Part shown: piece by piece, positions 45,064-54,242 of the stretch | How positions within the stretch are numbered: the stretch's first letter is position 1 | How the letters are laid out: every line of letters begins with the position of its first letter | Assembly (NCBI RefSeq): GCF_016765695.1 | Contig: NZ_JAETGO010000020.1 | Span: 1-57,887, forward strand | Direction of reading: 5' to 3' | Length of the DNA: 57,887 nucleotides | DNA from: Sporosalibacterium faouarense | Lineage (GTDB): Bacteria > Bacillota > Clostridia > Tissierellales > VENL01 | Program-made: the position numbers and the translations under genes | Notes under the pieces: model-generated | Seen by the model: only the letters and a program-made list of their open reading frames with translations | What the model was told of the DNA's origin: nothing | Databases searched by the model: none

Positions 45064-45474
45064 AATTTTTCCTCCTTAATGGCTTAATCTTATAAAAGTT
45101 AATTTAGTTACTTAGTTATCTCATTATTTACATCTTAATTCTATATTATGATTCTTTTATCCGATTTCAAGAAGATGTCTTAATCTTTCCTAATCGGATA
45201 AATTCTCTGTTTAGCTCTTAACTACTTTGAATTAATTAGTATTCAATATTTGGACATCGTCATTATAATATAATAAAGTGAATAAATTACCTCCTTTCTC
45301 CATATGTCTTTACTGATTAGACGTTACAATGAATGTTTTGTTCCTAATTGGTTATATTCCATTTTTTTACATAACACATGTGATTTATTAAATGTAACAT
45401 TAAAAATTTAATTCTAATTCAATAAAATTAGCATTGATGCAATAAAAGTGTCTTTTTATAAAGTACATATAAAA
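45064..45474. promoter_or_regulatory. Long AT-rich intergenic region with an 11-bp inverted repeat
   Basis: TTTATCCGATT at 45156-45166 is exactly complementary to AATCGGATAAA at 45192-45202, separated by 25 bases that include a short second stem. It lies about 100 bp upstream of the repeat-protein gene and could be an operator or a structured leader. A ribosome-site-like AAGGAGG on the minus strand near 45293 has no plausible gene behind it. Nothing else was seen in the rest. Confidence 0.35.
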
Positions 45475-45501
45475 AAGCGATTGATCTTTGACCAATCGCT
45501 T
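45475..45501 (-). terminator. Terminator of the truncated CPBP gene
   Basis: AAGCGATTG at 45475-45483 pairs exactly with 45493-45501; leftward it is followed by a run of T. Confidence 0.85.
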
Positions 45502-45511
45502 CAAATTTTAA

Positions 45512-45866
45512 TTATCCAACAACCATAAAAACTAATGGTAAAATTCCAAAAGCTAAATTTACAATGAAATGACAAATAATTAGAGGTAATAACCTTTTCT
45601 GTTTTAAATATATTATGCCACTCACAATCCCCCAAAAGAAAAATGCTACCCCATATACCAAAGCTCCTTGTAATGATACCGCCAAAACTATGTGCTGCAA
45701 AGCAAATCCAATAGAAGGGATTAAAATACCAATCCAAACTTTTTTATATTTAGATATAAATTTATTTTGAGCATATCCTCTATACATTAGCTCTTCCATT
45801 GGAGCATTTAAAAATGGAAATATAAAAGATATATCTAAGTTTAAAATTCTATGTCTTATAGACCTA
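45512..45866 (-). pseudogene. CPBP-family intramembrane metalloprotease, N-terminally truncated
   Basis: The frame encodes only the catalytic C-terminal part of a CPBP (Abi/Rce1-like) membrane protease. All three active-site motifs remain: EELMYRG (EExxxR), FALQH (FxxxH) and CHFIVN (HxxxN type). Normal members have 200-300 residues with four more helices before this point. Upstream, sensible protein sequence (LDISFIFPFLNAP) continues without a start and then meets the stop of the M20 gene at 45867. So the 5' half was lost, probably by a deletion that joined it to the amidohydrolase. Not expected to be functional. Confidence 0.75.
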
Positions 45867-47048
45867 CTACTCTTTTAAGAAATCAACTACCATACTACAG
45901 AAAAGTTCAACTCCTATAGGTAATATATCTTCATCAATAGTATATTCTGGATGATGAATTGGTTTATTTATTTCCTTTTCTTCATTTTTAGTACCTAAGA
46001 AGAAAAACGTACCAGGAACCTTTTCTAGATAAAAACTAAAATCCTCTGCCCCCATTGAAGGTCTCTCTATCTCAAACACTTTTTCTTGCCCTAGAATGTC
46101 CTTTGCTATATTTTCAAAATAGCTAGTAAACTCCTTATCATTTATTGTTGCGGGATAATAATATTCATATTTAAAATCATATTTACATCTCATTGAGTTT
46201 GCAATGCCTGAAATTATACTTTCCATTCTCCTTGGAACTTCTTCTCTAATTTTAGGATTGAAAGTTCTAACAGTACCAGACAAATTGGCTTCTTCAGGTA
46301 TAACGTTGAATCTATTCCCAGAATTAAATGAACAATTAGATATTACCGTTGAATCTAGTGGATCTAACTCTCTACTTACAATTGATTGTAAAGTGGTTAC
46401 AATATGACTAGCTGCAATTATTGGATCAATAGCTAAATGAGGCTTAGCTCCATGTCCCCCTAACCCTTTAATTGTCATTTCATATCTATCAGCAGCAGCC
46501 ATAATTGGTCCTTTACTAATTCCAACAAAGCCCGACTCTATTTCAGGCCAAATATGTAACCCAATTATAGCATCTACACTAGGATTTTCTAAAACTCCTT
46601 CTTCTATCATTTTTTCAGCTCCACCAGGACCTTCTTCAGCTGGTTGGAATATAAATTTTACATTGCCTTTTAAATGTTCTTTTATTTCAGATAATATTTT
46701 TGCCGTCCCTAAGCACATGGCTATATGACCATCGTGACTACAAGCATGCATAACCCCTTCATTCTGTGAAGCAAATTCTAATCCTGTTGCTTCCTTGATA
46801 GGTAATGCATCAATATCTGCTCTTATTGCAATTGTCCTTCCCACTTTATTTCCCTTTAAAACTCCTACTACACCAGTGGTGGCTACCCCCTCTTGAACCT
46901 CTAGACCCCACTCCTTTAATAATTCTGCTATTTTCTTAGCAGTTTCATGCTCTTGATATCCCAATTCGGGGTGTTTATGAAAATGTCTTCGTAAATTCAC
47001 AAACAAGTCCTTTGAATTACTTATTCTTTCTTTTAATATCTCTTTCAC
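45867..47048 (-). CDS. M20-family amidohydrolase / N-acyl-amino-acid hydrolase
   Basis: The 393-residue binuclear metalloenzyme of the M20D type (hippurate/N-acyl amino acid hydrolase). Metal-binding and catalytic landmarks are ACSHDGH near residue 98, FQPAEEGPGGAEKMIEEG, IGLHIWPE and GAEDFSFY near the end. A dimerisation insert (GGHGAKPHLAIDP) is present. It hydrolyses amide bonds of N-acylated amino acids or similar. The start is GTG after AGGGGG. It lies 121 bp downstream of an SSS symporter in the same direction, so substrate import and hydrolysis are probably linked. Confidence 0.94.
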   Translation of the reverse strand: MKEILKERISNSKDLFVNLRRHFHKHPELGYQEHETAKKIAELLKEWGLEVQEGVATTGVVGVLKGNKVGRTIAIRADIDALPIKEATGLEFASQNEGVMHACSHDGHIAMCLGTAKILSEIKEHLKGNVKFIFQPAEEGPGGAEKMIEEGVLENPSVDAIIGLHIWPEIESGFVGISKGPIMAAADRYEMTIKGLGGHGAKPHLAIDPIIAASHIVTTLQSIVSRELDPLDSTVISNCSFNSGNRFNVIPEEANLSGTVRTFNPKIREEVPRRMESIISGIANSMRCKYDFKYEYYYPATINDKEFTSYFENIAKDILGQEKVFEIERPSMGAEDFSFYLEKVPGTFFFLGTKNEEKEINKPIHHPEYTIDEDILPIGVELFCSMVVDFLKE

Positions 47049-47117
47049 TAAAATCCCCCTTCACTATTTTTCTCTTACTTATAATTAAACTATTCTTATG
47101 AAATATTTCTCAAATGT

Positions 47118-47157
47118 AAAGGTGTTTCTGTAATATTTAGCTTACAAAAACACCTTT
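47118..47157 (-). terminator. Hairpin between symporter and amidohydrolase genes
   Basis: AAAGGTGTTT at 47118-47127 pairs with 47148-47157, and TGTAA with TTACA inside, giving a 15-bp stem with one mismatch. No strong T tail follows, so it may be only a partial stop or an RNA-stabilising structure. Confidence 0.5.
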
Positions 47158-47169
47158 AATACCTTATTA

Positions 47170-48639
47170 TTAGTCTACTGGTATTTGTGACTCCTCAATA
47201 AATTTATTAACATGCTCTTTATCCTGTGGCTTAGTTAAAAGACTAGCTAATATAAGAACAATAACGTTTCCTAAAAGTCCCCATACTCCTGCGTGAATAT
47301 CATAGAATGATACTCCAGTAATTACTATATAGAAATTAATACCTACACCTGTTAACAGTCCTAATATAGCCCCTTGCTTAGTTGCCCTAGGCCAGAAAAA
47401 TACAGCAATCATTATAGGTAAGAACTGAACAATTGCTCCATATGCTCCTAATAATAATGATACTAAAGACTTTGCTCCAAATACTGCTATATAGTATGCA
47501 ATACTACAGAATACTACTATTGCTACACGTGTTACTATCAATGATTTTCTATCATCCATATTTGGATTGATTATCTTCTTATGAAAATCAAACGTGTATA
47601 CTGATGCAGCCCCATGGGTAATTGTGTCTGATGAGGACATTGCTGCCGCCAGTGTAGCAGCTGCCACTAATCCTAAAACAATCGCAGGAAGATTTAATTG
47701 GGTCAACATATATGGTAATATCTGATCAGCCGATTCTAAAGTACCATTTGCCACTATACCTATACCTGAAAATCCAATAAATAAAACTGGAACCATGAAA
47801 ATAGCGAAGGTTGGATACAAAGCAACAGTTCTTTTTAATGTTCTTTCAGATTTTACAGTAAATGATTTCATGAATAGATGTGGCCACATTGTAAATCCCA
47901 GGATTGAAACAATTAAAGCCGACGAAAATGCTGGCCATGACATTTTTGCACCTATTATTAAATGCTCCGGATTAGAAGCTGCTATTTTTGTAAACATATC
48001 ACTTACTCCACCATGGAATTTAATGGGTAGCCAGATCCCTAGAATCCATGCCATAACTAACATCATTAGACCTTGGAGAACATTAGTCCATGCAACTCCC
48101 CTTACTCCACTGGTAAATACATATACTAGTACAACACCATATGCAACTAATGCTCCTAGCCAAAATGGTATTAGTCCATCGGTTGTTACATTTAGTACAT
48201 AGGCCATTCCTTTTAGCTGTAGTGCGATATATTGAATAAATGCTAAAATACTTATTATTGCCATAATTGCTGATAAACCCTTGGACTGAAATCTGTCTGC
48301 AACTAACTCAGCTTGAGTTACATAATTATACCTTCTTCCCATTCTATATGCCTTAGGTCCCCAAAGTAACCAAGGAATTAATCCCATGGCACAATAACCT
48401 AGTATATAAAATGAGGCAGCTCCTTTGGAGTATGCCCATCCAGGTCCTCCTAAGAATGCAAATGCACTAAATATAGCTCCTCCCATTAGAAAATACATAG
48501 TAAATGTAGTCAAGCTTCTTCCTGCTGTAACAAACTCTTCAACACTCTTATCTTTATTTAATCCTGCACGAATTCCCATCACCATTACTATTGCTAAATA
48601 ACAAAATACAATAAGTAAAACTATTACAGTGCTACCCAA
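47170..48639 (-). CDS. Sodium:solute symporter (SSS family)
   Basis: The roughly 490-residue, 13-helix carrier has SSS features: EEFVTAGRSLTTFTMYFLMG, GRRYNYVTQAELVADRFQSK, and in helix 9 LAAAMSSSDTITHGAASVYT (sodium site, Ser/Thr pair). Related to pantothenate/proline-type carriers. I take TTG at 48639 as the start (GGGGG eight bases before); a longer ATG form at 48684 overlaps the upstream gene by 44 bases. It is preceded by its DUF3311 partner with a one-base gap. Confidence 0.93.
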   Translation of the reverse strand: MGSTVIVLLIVFCYLAIVMVMGIRAGLNKDKSVEEFVTAGRSLTTFTMYFLMGGAIFSAFAFLGGPGWAYSKGAASFYILGYCAMGLIPWLLWGPKAYRMGRRYNYVTQAELVADRFQSKGLSAIMAIISILAFIQYIALQLKGMAYVLNVTTDGLIPFWLGALVAYGVVLVYVFTSGVRGVAWTNVLQGLMMLVMAWILGIWLPIKFHGGVSDMFTKIAASNPEHLIIGAKMSWPAFSSALIVSILGFTMWPHLFMKSFTVKSERTLKRTVALYPTFAIFMVPVLFIGFSGIGIVANGTLESADQILPYMLTQLNLPAIVLGLVAAATLAAAMSSSDTITHGAASVYTFDFHKKIINPNMDDRKSLIVTRVAIVVFCSIAYYIAVFGAKSLVSLLLGAYGAIVQFLPIMIAVFFWPRATKQGAILGLLTGVGINFYIVITGVSFYDIHAGVWGLLGNVIVLILASLLTKPQDKEHVNKFIEESQIPVD

Positions 48640-48640
48640 A

Positions 48641-48901
48641 CTAATCACCCCCATACTCTTGATTATACTTGGTAATTGTACCAATGAAGATAATAACTAT
48701 CCACATTACGACCCAGAACATACTAAGTGGCATTCCCAATATCATAGGCTTAACTCTATTTGCCAACAAATAAATAGGCCAGATTTGAGCAAGTCCACAG
48801 ATAGTAAAATAAACAAACCAGAATATACTTCTTTTTTTCACTTTACTATCAATATCTTTTCGGAAGAAAACCAAACCAGTTTTAACCTTATTACTATTCA
48901 A
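48641..48901 (-). CDS. DUF3311-type small subunit of the SSS symporter
   Basis: The 86-residue protein has two helices (IFWFVYFTICGLAQIWPIYL and GMPLSMFWVVMWIVIIFIG) joined by the conserved loop ANRVKPMILGMPL, the DUF3311 pattern of small proteins encoded directly before sodium:solute symporters. Probably an accessory subunit. TTG at 48901 lies seven bases after GGGAGG; an ATG at 48919 would place the site inside the gene. The stop is one base before the symporter start. Confidence 0.85.
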   Translation of the reverse strand: MNSNKVKTGLVFFRKDIDSKVKKRSIFWFVYFTICGLAQIWPIYLLANRVKPMILGMPLSMFWVVMWIVIIFIGTITKYNQEYGGD

Positions 48902-49198
48902 ATTATTCCCTCCCAACATATTTATTTGGTATAATCCTTTATTAAATAATATGTATGAAATTTTTGATTATTCTATTGGCAAGCCTTATTTAATAGTAAT
49001 AAGTATAATAAATTAACATAAGCAGACACTAAAAAGAATGCATTTATTTCGCTAATATGGGTAGTCAATACCTAAAGCAATATTGTGTAAAGTTTTATAT
49101 AAAATTAGATTCTCGTAACTCTAATATTCGTGAACTATATTCTTTAATTTCTGTTAATATAATTTCTGAAAAGGAAGCTAAAAAAGAAGGGAGATATG

Positions 49199-50674
49199 AT
49201 GATAAATAGAAAAGTAATAAATGAAACAGGATGGAATCTTGACAATAGTTACTCTCGTCTACCTAATTTGTTTTTTTCTAATGTTAATTTAAATCCTGTG
49301 ACCTCACCAAATTTAATTATCCTTAATCATTCTTTGGCTACATCTTTAGGCTTAAATATTCAGTACCTAGAAAGCAATAACGGTATAGCAATATTTGCTG
49401 GGAATCGAGCTCCAGAGGGATCTTTACCTATTGCTCAAGCTTATGCAGGACACCAGTTTGGACATTTTACCAAACTAGGAGATGGTCGTGCTATTCTACT
49501 CGGAGAACAAATTACTCCTCAAAATAATCGCTTTGATATTCAACTTAAGGGCTCAGGTAGAACCCCTTACTCTCGTAGAGGAGATGGGCGAGCAACTCTT
49601 GGTCCAATGCTAAGAGAATATATAATTAGTGAAGCAATGTATGGACTTGGTATTCCCACTACTCGCAGTCTTGCAATAGTAACAACTGGCGAGTCAGTAA
49701 TTAGAGAAACTGAACTACCAGGTTCAATTTTAACTCGAGTAGCTTCAAGTCATATAAGGGTTGGAACTTTTGAATATGCTTCTCAATGGAGTACAGTTGA
49801 AGATTTAAAAGCTCTAGCTGATTATACAATAAAAAGACATTATCCCTACATTGATTCCGACGAAAACCCTTATATTTTATTGCTTCAAGAAGTAATTAAA
49901 AGACAAGCTAGTCTGATTGCTAAATGGCAGTTAGTTGGCTTTATTCACGGTGTTATGAATACTGACAATATGACTATTAGTGGAGAAACTATCGATTATG
50001 GACCATGTGCCTTTATGGATAAATATGATCCTGCCACAGTTTTTAGTTCTATTGATACCCATGGTCGATATGCTTACGGTAATCAGCCTACAATTGCAGC
50101 ATGGAATTTGGCAAGATTTGCAGAAACTTTATTGCCACTACTTGATGGTAATCAAGAGAGAGCTATAGAAGTAGCACAAAAAGAAATAGCAGACTTTCAC
50201 AAACTGTATCGTAATAATTGGATTAAAGGAATAAGAGCTAAATTAGGAATTTTTAATGAAGAGTCTCAAGATGAGTTTCTTATTGAAGAACTTCTTAATC
50301 TGATGAATAAGTATAATGCAGATTATACAAATACCTTTCTTGCTTTGACCTTTGACACATTAGATAATATGGATCTATTTAATACTGAGGAATTTAAAAA
50401 CTGGTATAAAAAATGGCAAGAACGATTGGATAGACAACAGGAGTCAAAGGACTCTTCTCATCAATTGATGAAAGATAGTAATCCTGCTTTAATTCCTCGT
50501 AATCACAGGGTAGAGGAAGCATTAGAAGTAGCTGTTGAAAAAGAGGATTATACTGTTATGGAAAGACTGCTTCATGCTCTTTCAAAACCTTATGCCCATT
50601 TGCCAGAACAAGCTGATTATTCTACTTTACCTCCGCCATCGAATGAGCCTTATAGAACATTTTGTGGAACTTAA
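49199..50674 (+). CDS. selO: Protein adenylyltransferase SelO
   Basis: The 491-residue pseudokinase-fold enzyme transfers AMP from ATP to Ser/Thr/Tyr of proteins. Motifs are [18 protein letters not shown] (phosphate loop), [31 protein letters not shown]-like strand [16 protein letters not shown] and [20 protein letters not shown] (catalytic Asn/Asp). The chain ends in FCGT, the usual position of the redox Cys (or Sec) near the C-terminus. ATG at 49199 chosen over 49196 for spacing to AGGGAG. Single gene, ending in a terminator that overlaps its stop. Confidence 0.94.
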   Translation: MINRKVINETGWNLDNSYSRLPNLFFSNVNLNPVTSPNLIILNHSLATSLGLNIQYLESNNGIAIFAGNRAPEGSLPIAQAYAGHQFGHFTKLGDGRAILLGEQITPQNNRFDIQLKGSGRTPYSRRGDGRATLGPMLREYIISEAMYGLGIPTTRSLAIVTTGESVIRETELPGSILTRVASSHIRVGTFEYASQWSTVEDLKALADYTIKRHYPYIDSDENPYILLLQEVIKRQASLIAKWQLVGFIHGVMNTDNMTISGETIDYGPCAFMDKYDPATVFSSIDTHGRYAYGNQPTIAAWNLARFAETLLPLLDGNQERAIEVAQKEIADFHKLYRNNWIKGIRAKLGIFNEESQDEFLIEELLNLMNKYNADYTNTFLALTFDTLDNMDLFNTEEFKNWYKKWQERLDRQQESKDSSHQLMKDSNPALIPRNHRVEEALEVAVEKEDYTVMERLLHALSKPYAHLPEQADYSTLPPPSNEPYRTFCGT

Positions 50675-50702
50675 AAAAGGGCAATTAATAGCCCTTTTTG
50701 TA
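50674..50702 (+). terminator. Terminator overlapping the selO stop
   Basis: AAAAAGGGC at 50674-50682 pairs exactly with GCCCTTTTT at 50691-50699; T tail. Confidence 0.85.
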
Positions 50703-50782
50703 TTACTTTTATCTACTTGCCCTCTACTAAAACTCAAACAAATGTCTTGAAAGAAGTCTCTTCTATTCTAATTTAGTACAGT

Positions 50783-52084
50783 TTACATTCCAGCTACCTC
50801 TTCTTCAGAATCTTCTTCATCAGACCATTGCTCATAATATTTTCTCAAATATATGTCTAGAGTATTAGATTCTGGAATACAGATAGGCTTGTTATTATTT
50901 TCTTCTCTTTTATAAGGACATCCCCCGTGACACATTGGTAATGAAAAACAATCATTGCATTCTTTTGGCCAATACTCATTTATATACTTTTGATTTCTCT
51001 CAGCATTATCATTTACATTATCAATAGTCCCTATAGCATACTCTTCTTTTCCTATCTCTTCCCAACATTTATACACTAATCCCTTTGGATCTACAACATA
51101 GGAATCCTTACTTTGAGCTCCACAAGCAAAATTTAATGGTGAGGGATAATATTTTTCAACATTAACATCATTCATGTAGTCGTCATATATATTTCTATAA
51201 AATGCTAAATACTCATTCATTGGAATTGATGTAGAACATCCACTTACACGAGCTAGAATTACCCAAATTCTATTGTTATTTGTATAATCTAAAGTGTTAT
51301 ATAGATATTGAAGCAAATCTTTAATTTCATTTTTATTCTTGTCATCAACGTTAACACGAATAACTATAATTATGTGTTTATATGCTACTTTTACATTATT
51401 CAATATGATTTCAAAACTATTTAAGTTGTCCAAAGAAATTCGTCGTTTATTATGACTCTCAGCGAATCCATCAATTGTAACCTGGGTTTCTCGTATTTTC
51501 ATTTCCTTTAAAAACTTAGCATTTTCTTCAGTTAAAAGTAATCCATTTGTTATTATAGTTCCATGATATTCAATGTCCATATCCTCGGTAATCTTAATCA
51601 AAGGCTTACTTATATACTCTATCATTTTAATATTTAATAAGGGTTCTCCACCAGTCCATGTAACTTGGAGCTTTTCATAATTTCCTTCTGATATTCTTCT
51701 TTTTACAAATTCAATTATCTTATCACCAATAGCTTCATCTAAATAATGTTTATTTTTTTCTTCAAAGCAATAATAGCATGCCATATTGCAATCCAAAGTA
51801 GTAGCAATAGTAATAGAGAAGACATCATTTTTAAATCTTATATTTCTAGAAGCCTCTTGAAGGGATAGGAGTTCATCTAAATCTTTATCAACTATAAATC
51901 CCATTTCTAATAAATTTGTGATTATTTCTTCATCATACTTATTTACTTCATTTATATCTTCTAAGAATCCCTGTGTATCTTCATCTAATACAACAAAGGA
52001 ACATTCCCTTGAATTAAAAAGTATAACTTCATTACTTTCTTCTAAAGGTACTGTTAAATTAAATCTAGACAGTTTATAACTCAC
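50783..52084 (-). CDS. Radical SAM/SPASM peptide maturase
   Basis: The 433-residue enzyme has an N-terminal winged-helix-like region (about 1-85: NSRECSFVVLDED, LLEMGFIVDKDLDE) of the kind that binds precursor peptides. The radical SAM core has CNMACYYC (Cys99, 103, 106 for the 4Fe-4S cluster) and WTGGEPLL. A C-terminal SPASM domain (about 330-410) shows ACGAQSKDSYVVDPKGLVY, KCWEE and CNDCFSLPMCHGGCPYK. SPASM enzymes of this length make thioether, C-C or similar cross-links in ribosomal peptides. GTG at 52084 follows GGAGG; a frame extension to 52207 is non-coding. It directly follows the 24-aa peptide gene and its hairpin. Confidence 0.93.
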   Translation of the reverse strand: MSYKLSRFNLTVPLEESNEVILFNSRECSFVVLDEDTQGFLEDINEVNKYDEEIITNLLEMGFIVDKDLDELLSLQEASRNIRFKNDVFSITIATTLDCNMACYYCFEEKNKHYLDEAIGDKIIEFVKRRISEGNYEKLQVTWTGGEPLLNIKMIEYISKPLIKITEDMDIEYHGTIITNGLLLTEENAKFLKEMKIRETQVTIDGFAESHNKRRISLDNLNSFEIILNNVKVAYKHIIIVIRVNVDDKNKNEIKDLLQYLYNTLDYTNNNRIWVILARVSGCSTSIPMNEYLAFYRNIYDDYMNDVNVEKYYPSPLNFACGAQSKDSYVVDPKGLVYKCWEEIGKEEYAIGTIDNVNDNAERNQKYINEYWPKECNDCFSLPMCHGGCPYKREENNNKPICIPESNTLDIYLRKYYEQWSDEEDSEEEVAGM

Positions 52085-52099
52085 AAAACTTCCTCCTTT

Positions 52100-52139
52100 A
52101 TAAAACAAAGCAATTAAGATAATTATCTCAATTGCTTTG
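52100..52139 (-). terminator. Hairpin attenuator between precursor and maturase genes
   Basis: A 34-base near-perfect palindrome at 52106-52139 has two 17-base arms with one G-U pair in the leftward RNA and runs into TTTTA. It lies after the peptide stop and ends about 10 bases before the maturase ribosome site. Partial termination here would make the small peptide in excess over the enzyme. Confidence 0.75.
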
Positions 52140-52173
52140 CTCTGTGTGAATTTTAATGGTTCAAAATTTCTTC

Positions 52174-52248
52174 TTATAATTGATGTTCTGGTAATGGATA
52201 ATAGCACTTAAGGTTAGCTGCTTTTTTATTTCTTTTTACTATCTTCAT
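52174..52248 (-). CDS. Candidate RiPP precursor peptide, 24 aa
   Basis: The ATG follows a perfect AGGAGGTGAAAATAA ribosome site, seven to eight bases spacing. The peptide has a basic N-terminal half (MKIVKRNKKAANLK) and a C-terminal core-like half (CYYPLPEHQL) with one Cys, two Tyr, two Pro and one His. It is followed by a terminator-like hairpin and then a SPASM radical SAM enzyme. I recognise no named precursor family. A thioether or Cys/Tyr-centred modification is plausible but unproven; with no transporter or protease directly adjacent, the product may act inside the cell. Confidence 0.7.
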   Translation of the reverse strand: MKIVKRNKKAANLKCYYPLPEHQL

Positions 52249-52387
52249 TTATTTTCACCTCCTATTGATTAACACTAAAAAATCTAGTTAATATTACTTA
52301 TATTAATTGTAAATTTCTTAACTATATTGAATTATATTTGAGCATAGTAAATAATATTCCATATTTTTTTAATACATTTTTATAGTT

Positions 52388-52416
52388 TTATATATTTGGA
52401 CATCTGAAATAATCAA
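52388..52416 (-). promoter_or_regulatory. Possible promoter of the RiPP locus
   Basis: Reading leftward, TTGATT (52411-52416), exactly 17 bases, then ATATAA (52388-52393). It is the best sigma-A-like pair between the flippase terminator and the peptide gene, leaving a leader of about 135 bases. Confidence 0.4.
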
Positions 52417-52422
52417 AATTGG

Positions 52423-52454
52423 CAAAAAAAGAACACCCAATGAATTTGAGTGTT
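52423..52454 (-). terminator. Terminator after the SpoVB-like gene
   Basis: Leftward, AACACTCAA pairs with TTGGGTGTT (one G-T pair) around ATTCA (52432-52454) and is followed by seven T. It separates the flippase from the RiPP locus. Confidence 0.85.
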
Positions 52455-52514
52455 AAATCTTATCTATTTTTCATCAATTTAATTAGTATTGTTTTTTAAG
52501 GTTAAATCACTAGA

Positions 52515-54128
52515 TTAGCTTTTTAATAATCCTATAGATTTTAAAGGTTTAACTATTTTTTCTCCCATTGGTAGAAGTTCAAAATCCTTTGAAGTTATAC
52601 TCCCAGATAATAATAATATTAACCCATAAACTATTGCACCTATTATAATTGCTAATATAGTTGTAATTTTCTCTCCTAATATTGGACTTAAATAACTATA
52701 TGTGCTCCAAACAATAATCATCATAGTAATAACTGCTAGAATAGGCTTTAGAAAAACATTAACAACATTAATACTTATTTTAGTATGTTTCTTAACAGCT
52801 ATAAAGTTTAAAATTGCAGCAACCATAAAAGCCAATACTGTTCCAATAGCAGCTCCTTTAACATTGATAGATTGTATTCCTGTTAAAGTGAAAGTCGCTA
52901 CTATTTTTACTAATGACCCTACCATCAAATTTTTTACTGGTATATGGGGTTTGCCTAAACCTTGTAAAATGGCTGTTAATGACTGTACTAGTGTTAAAAA
53001 TATTACACTAATAGAAAGAATTTTTAAAATCTCGCCTGAGCTTTTAATAGTCTCAATATCATTTGCAAAGTATAATAATTTCATAATAGGTGTTGATAAT
53101 ATAAAAAGTCCACAGGCTGAAGGAATTCCTATTAGTATTGTTAATCTAATACCTGCCAAACTCATTCTTTTTATACTATTATAATTTTTTTGAGCTAGTG
53201 CATGGGATATGGCAGGGACTAAGCTAATTGCTAATGCCAATGAAAATATCTGAGGAAAGTTAATAAGCGTCTTGGCGAATCCCCCTAGTTGCCCTAACAG
53301 ACTCGAAGCCTCAATTGAAGAGTATCCAATTGATCTTAGCCTTCTTGTGACAATAATAACATCACTAAAATCTACTATTGGAACTATCGCTGCTCCGATA
53401 GTAATTGGCACTGCTATTGATAATAATCTCTTAGCAATACTTCTAGAGCTTTCTATTGAATTATCTAAACTTTGGTCTAAATCACTAATTATTCTTTTTC
53501 TCTTAAATAAATAAATTATTATTATACATATAGTACCTGCTATGGCTCCCACTGATGCTCCGAATGCAGCTCCTCCTGCTGCCTCTGGTAATCCAAAATC
53601 CACAAGGTACATAGCAAGCATAATTCCACAAATCACCCTAAATAATTGTTCAACTACTTGAGATATTGCAGTAGGTATCATTGTCTGTCTTCCTTGAAAA
53701 TATCCCTTAAAGGTAGCCATTATAGGAACAAAAAGTAATGCAGGAGTTAATGCAATAAAGGAATAATACGAATTCTCATTTTGAATTACTCGACTGGCTA
53801 TAAAATGGGAATTGAAGTAAATAAAAATAGAAGTGAAAATTCCTACTAAAGTCATTAAAACTAAAGATACCTTAAATACTTTATGAGATTCTCTATATTT
53901 TCCTAGAGCTCTTTTTTCTGAAACAACTTTTGCTATTGCAGTTGGAAATCCTGAAGTAGATATAGTTAGTAAAAATATATAAACAGGTGCCGACATTTGG
54001 TAATACCCAAGACCTTCATCTGTCAAAATATTACCCAATGGAATTCTGTAAAATGCACCAATTAATTTAACAATAACACCAGCTACACCTAGTATTGCTG
54101 CCCCTTTAATAATTTTTCCTTTAGTCAT
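52515..54128 (-). CDS. SpoVB-like polysaccharide/lipid II flippase family protein
   Basis: The 537-residue, roughly 14-helix MOP-superfamily protein is related to stage V sporulation protein B and YkvU-type flippases. Landmarks are KGAAILGVAGVIVKLIGAFYRIPLGNIL at the start, GYYQMSAPVYIFLLTISTSGFPTAIAKVV, and FKGYFQGRQTMIPTAISQVVEQ. It likely flips undecaprenyl-linked cell-wall or spore-cortex precursors. ATG after a weak GGAGG; monocistronic. Confidence 0.9.
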   Translation of the reverse strand: MTKGKIIKGAAILGVAGVIVKLIGAFYRIPLGNILTDEGLGYYQMSAPVYIFLLTISTSGFPTAIAKVVSEKRALGKYRESHKVFKVSLVLMTLVGIFTSIFIYFNSHFIASRVIQNENSYYSFIALTPALLFVPIMATFKGYFQGRQTMIPTAISQVVEQLFRVICGIMLAMYLVDFGLPEAAGGAAFGASVGAIAGTICIIIIYLFKRKRIISDLDQSLDNSIESSRSIAKRLLSIAVPITIGAAIVPIVDFSDVIIVTRRLRSIGYSSIEASSLLGQLGGFAKTLINFPQIFSLALAISLVPAISHALAQKNYNSIKRMSLAGIRLTILIGIPSACGLFILSTPIMKLLYFANDIETIKSSGEILKILSISVIFLTLVQSLTAILQGLGKPHIPVKNLMVGSLVKIVATFTLTGIQSINVKGAAIGTVLAFMVAAILNFIAVKKHTKISINVVNVFLKPILAVITMMIIVWSTYSYLSPILGEKITTILAIIIGAIVYGLILLLSGSITSKDFELLPMGEKIVKPLKSIGLLKS

Positions 54129-54242
54129 CGTGTATCCTCCATTTGTCCAGTTACCTATATCTTAAATAAACTCAAAAAAGAGTTAAGTAAACTTTAATTT
54201 AAAGAAATCTCGAATATATCTGTCTTCTCAATTCCTAAGATT

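Noticed and set aside
45501-45737. 78-codon leftward frame in the CPBP region
   Set aside because: It is another frame of the CPBP remnant and contains none of its motifs.
50535-50750. 71-codon rightward frame over the selO end
   Set aside because: It is a shadow frame that runs through the selO terminator.
52085-52207. 41-residue N-terminal extension of the radical SAM protein
   Set aside because: It reads through the hairpin and overlaps the end of the peptide gene; the GTG at 52084 has a proper ribosome site and family-like sequence starts there.
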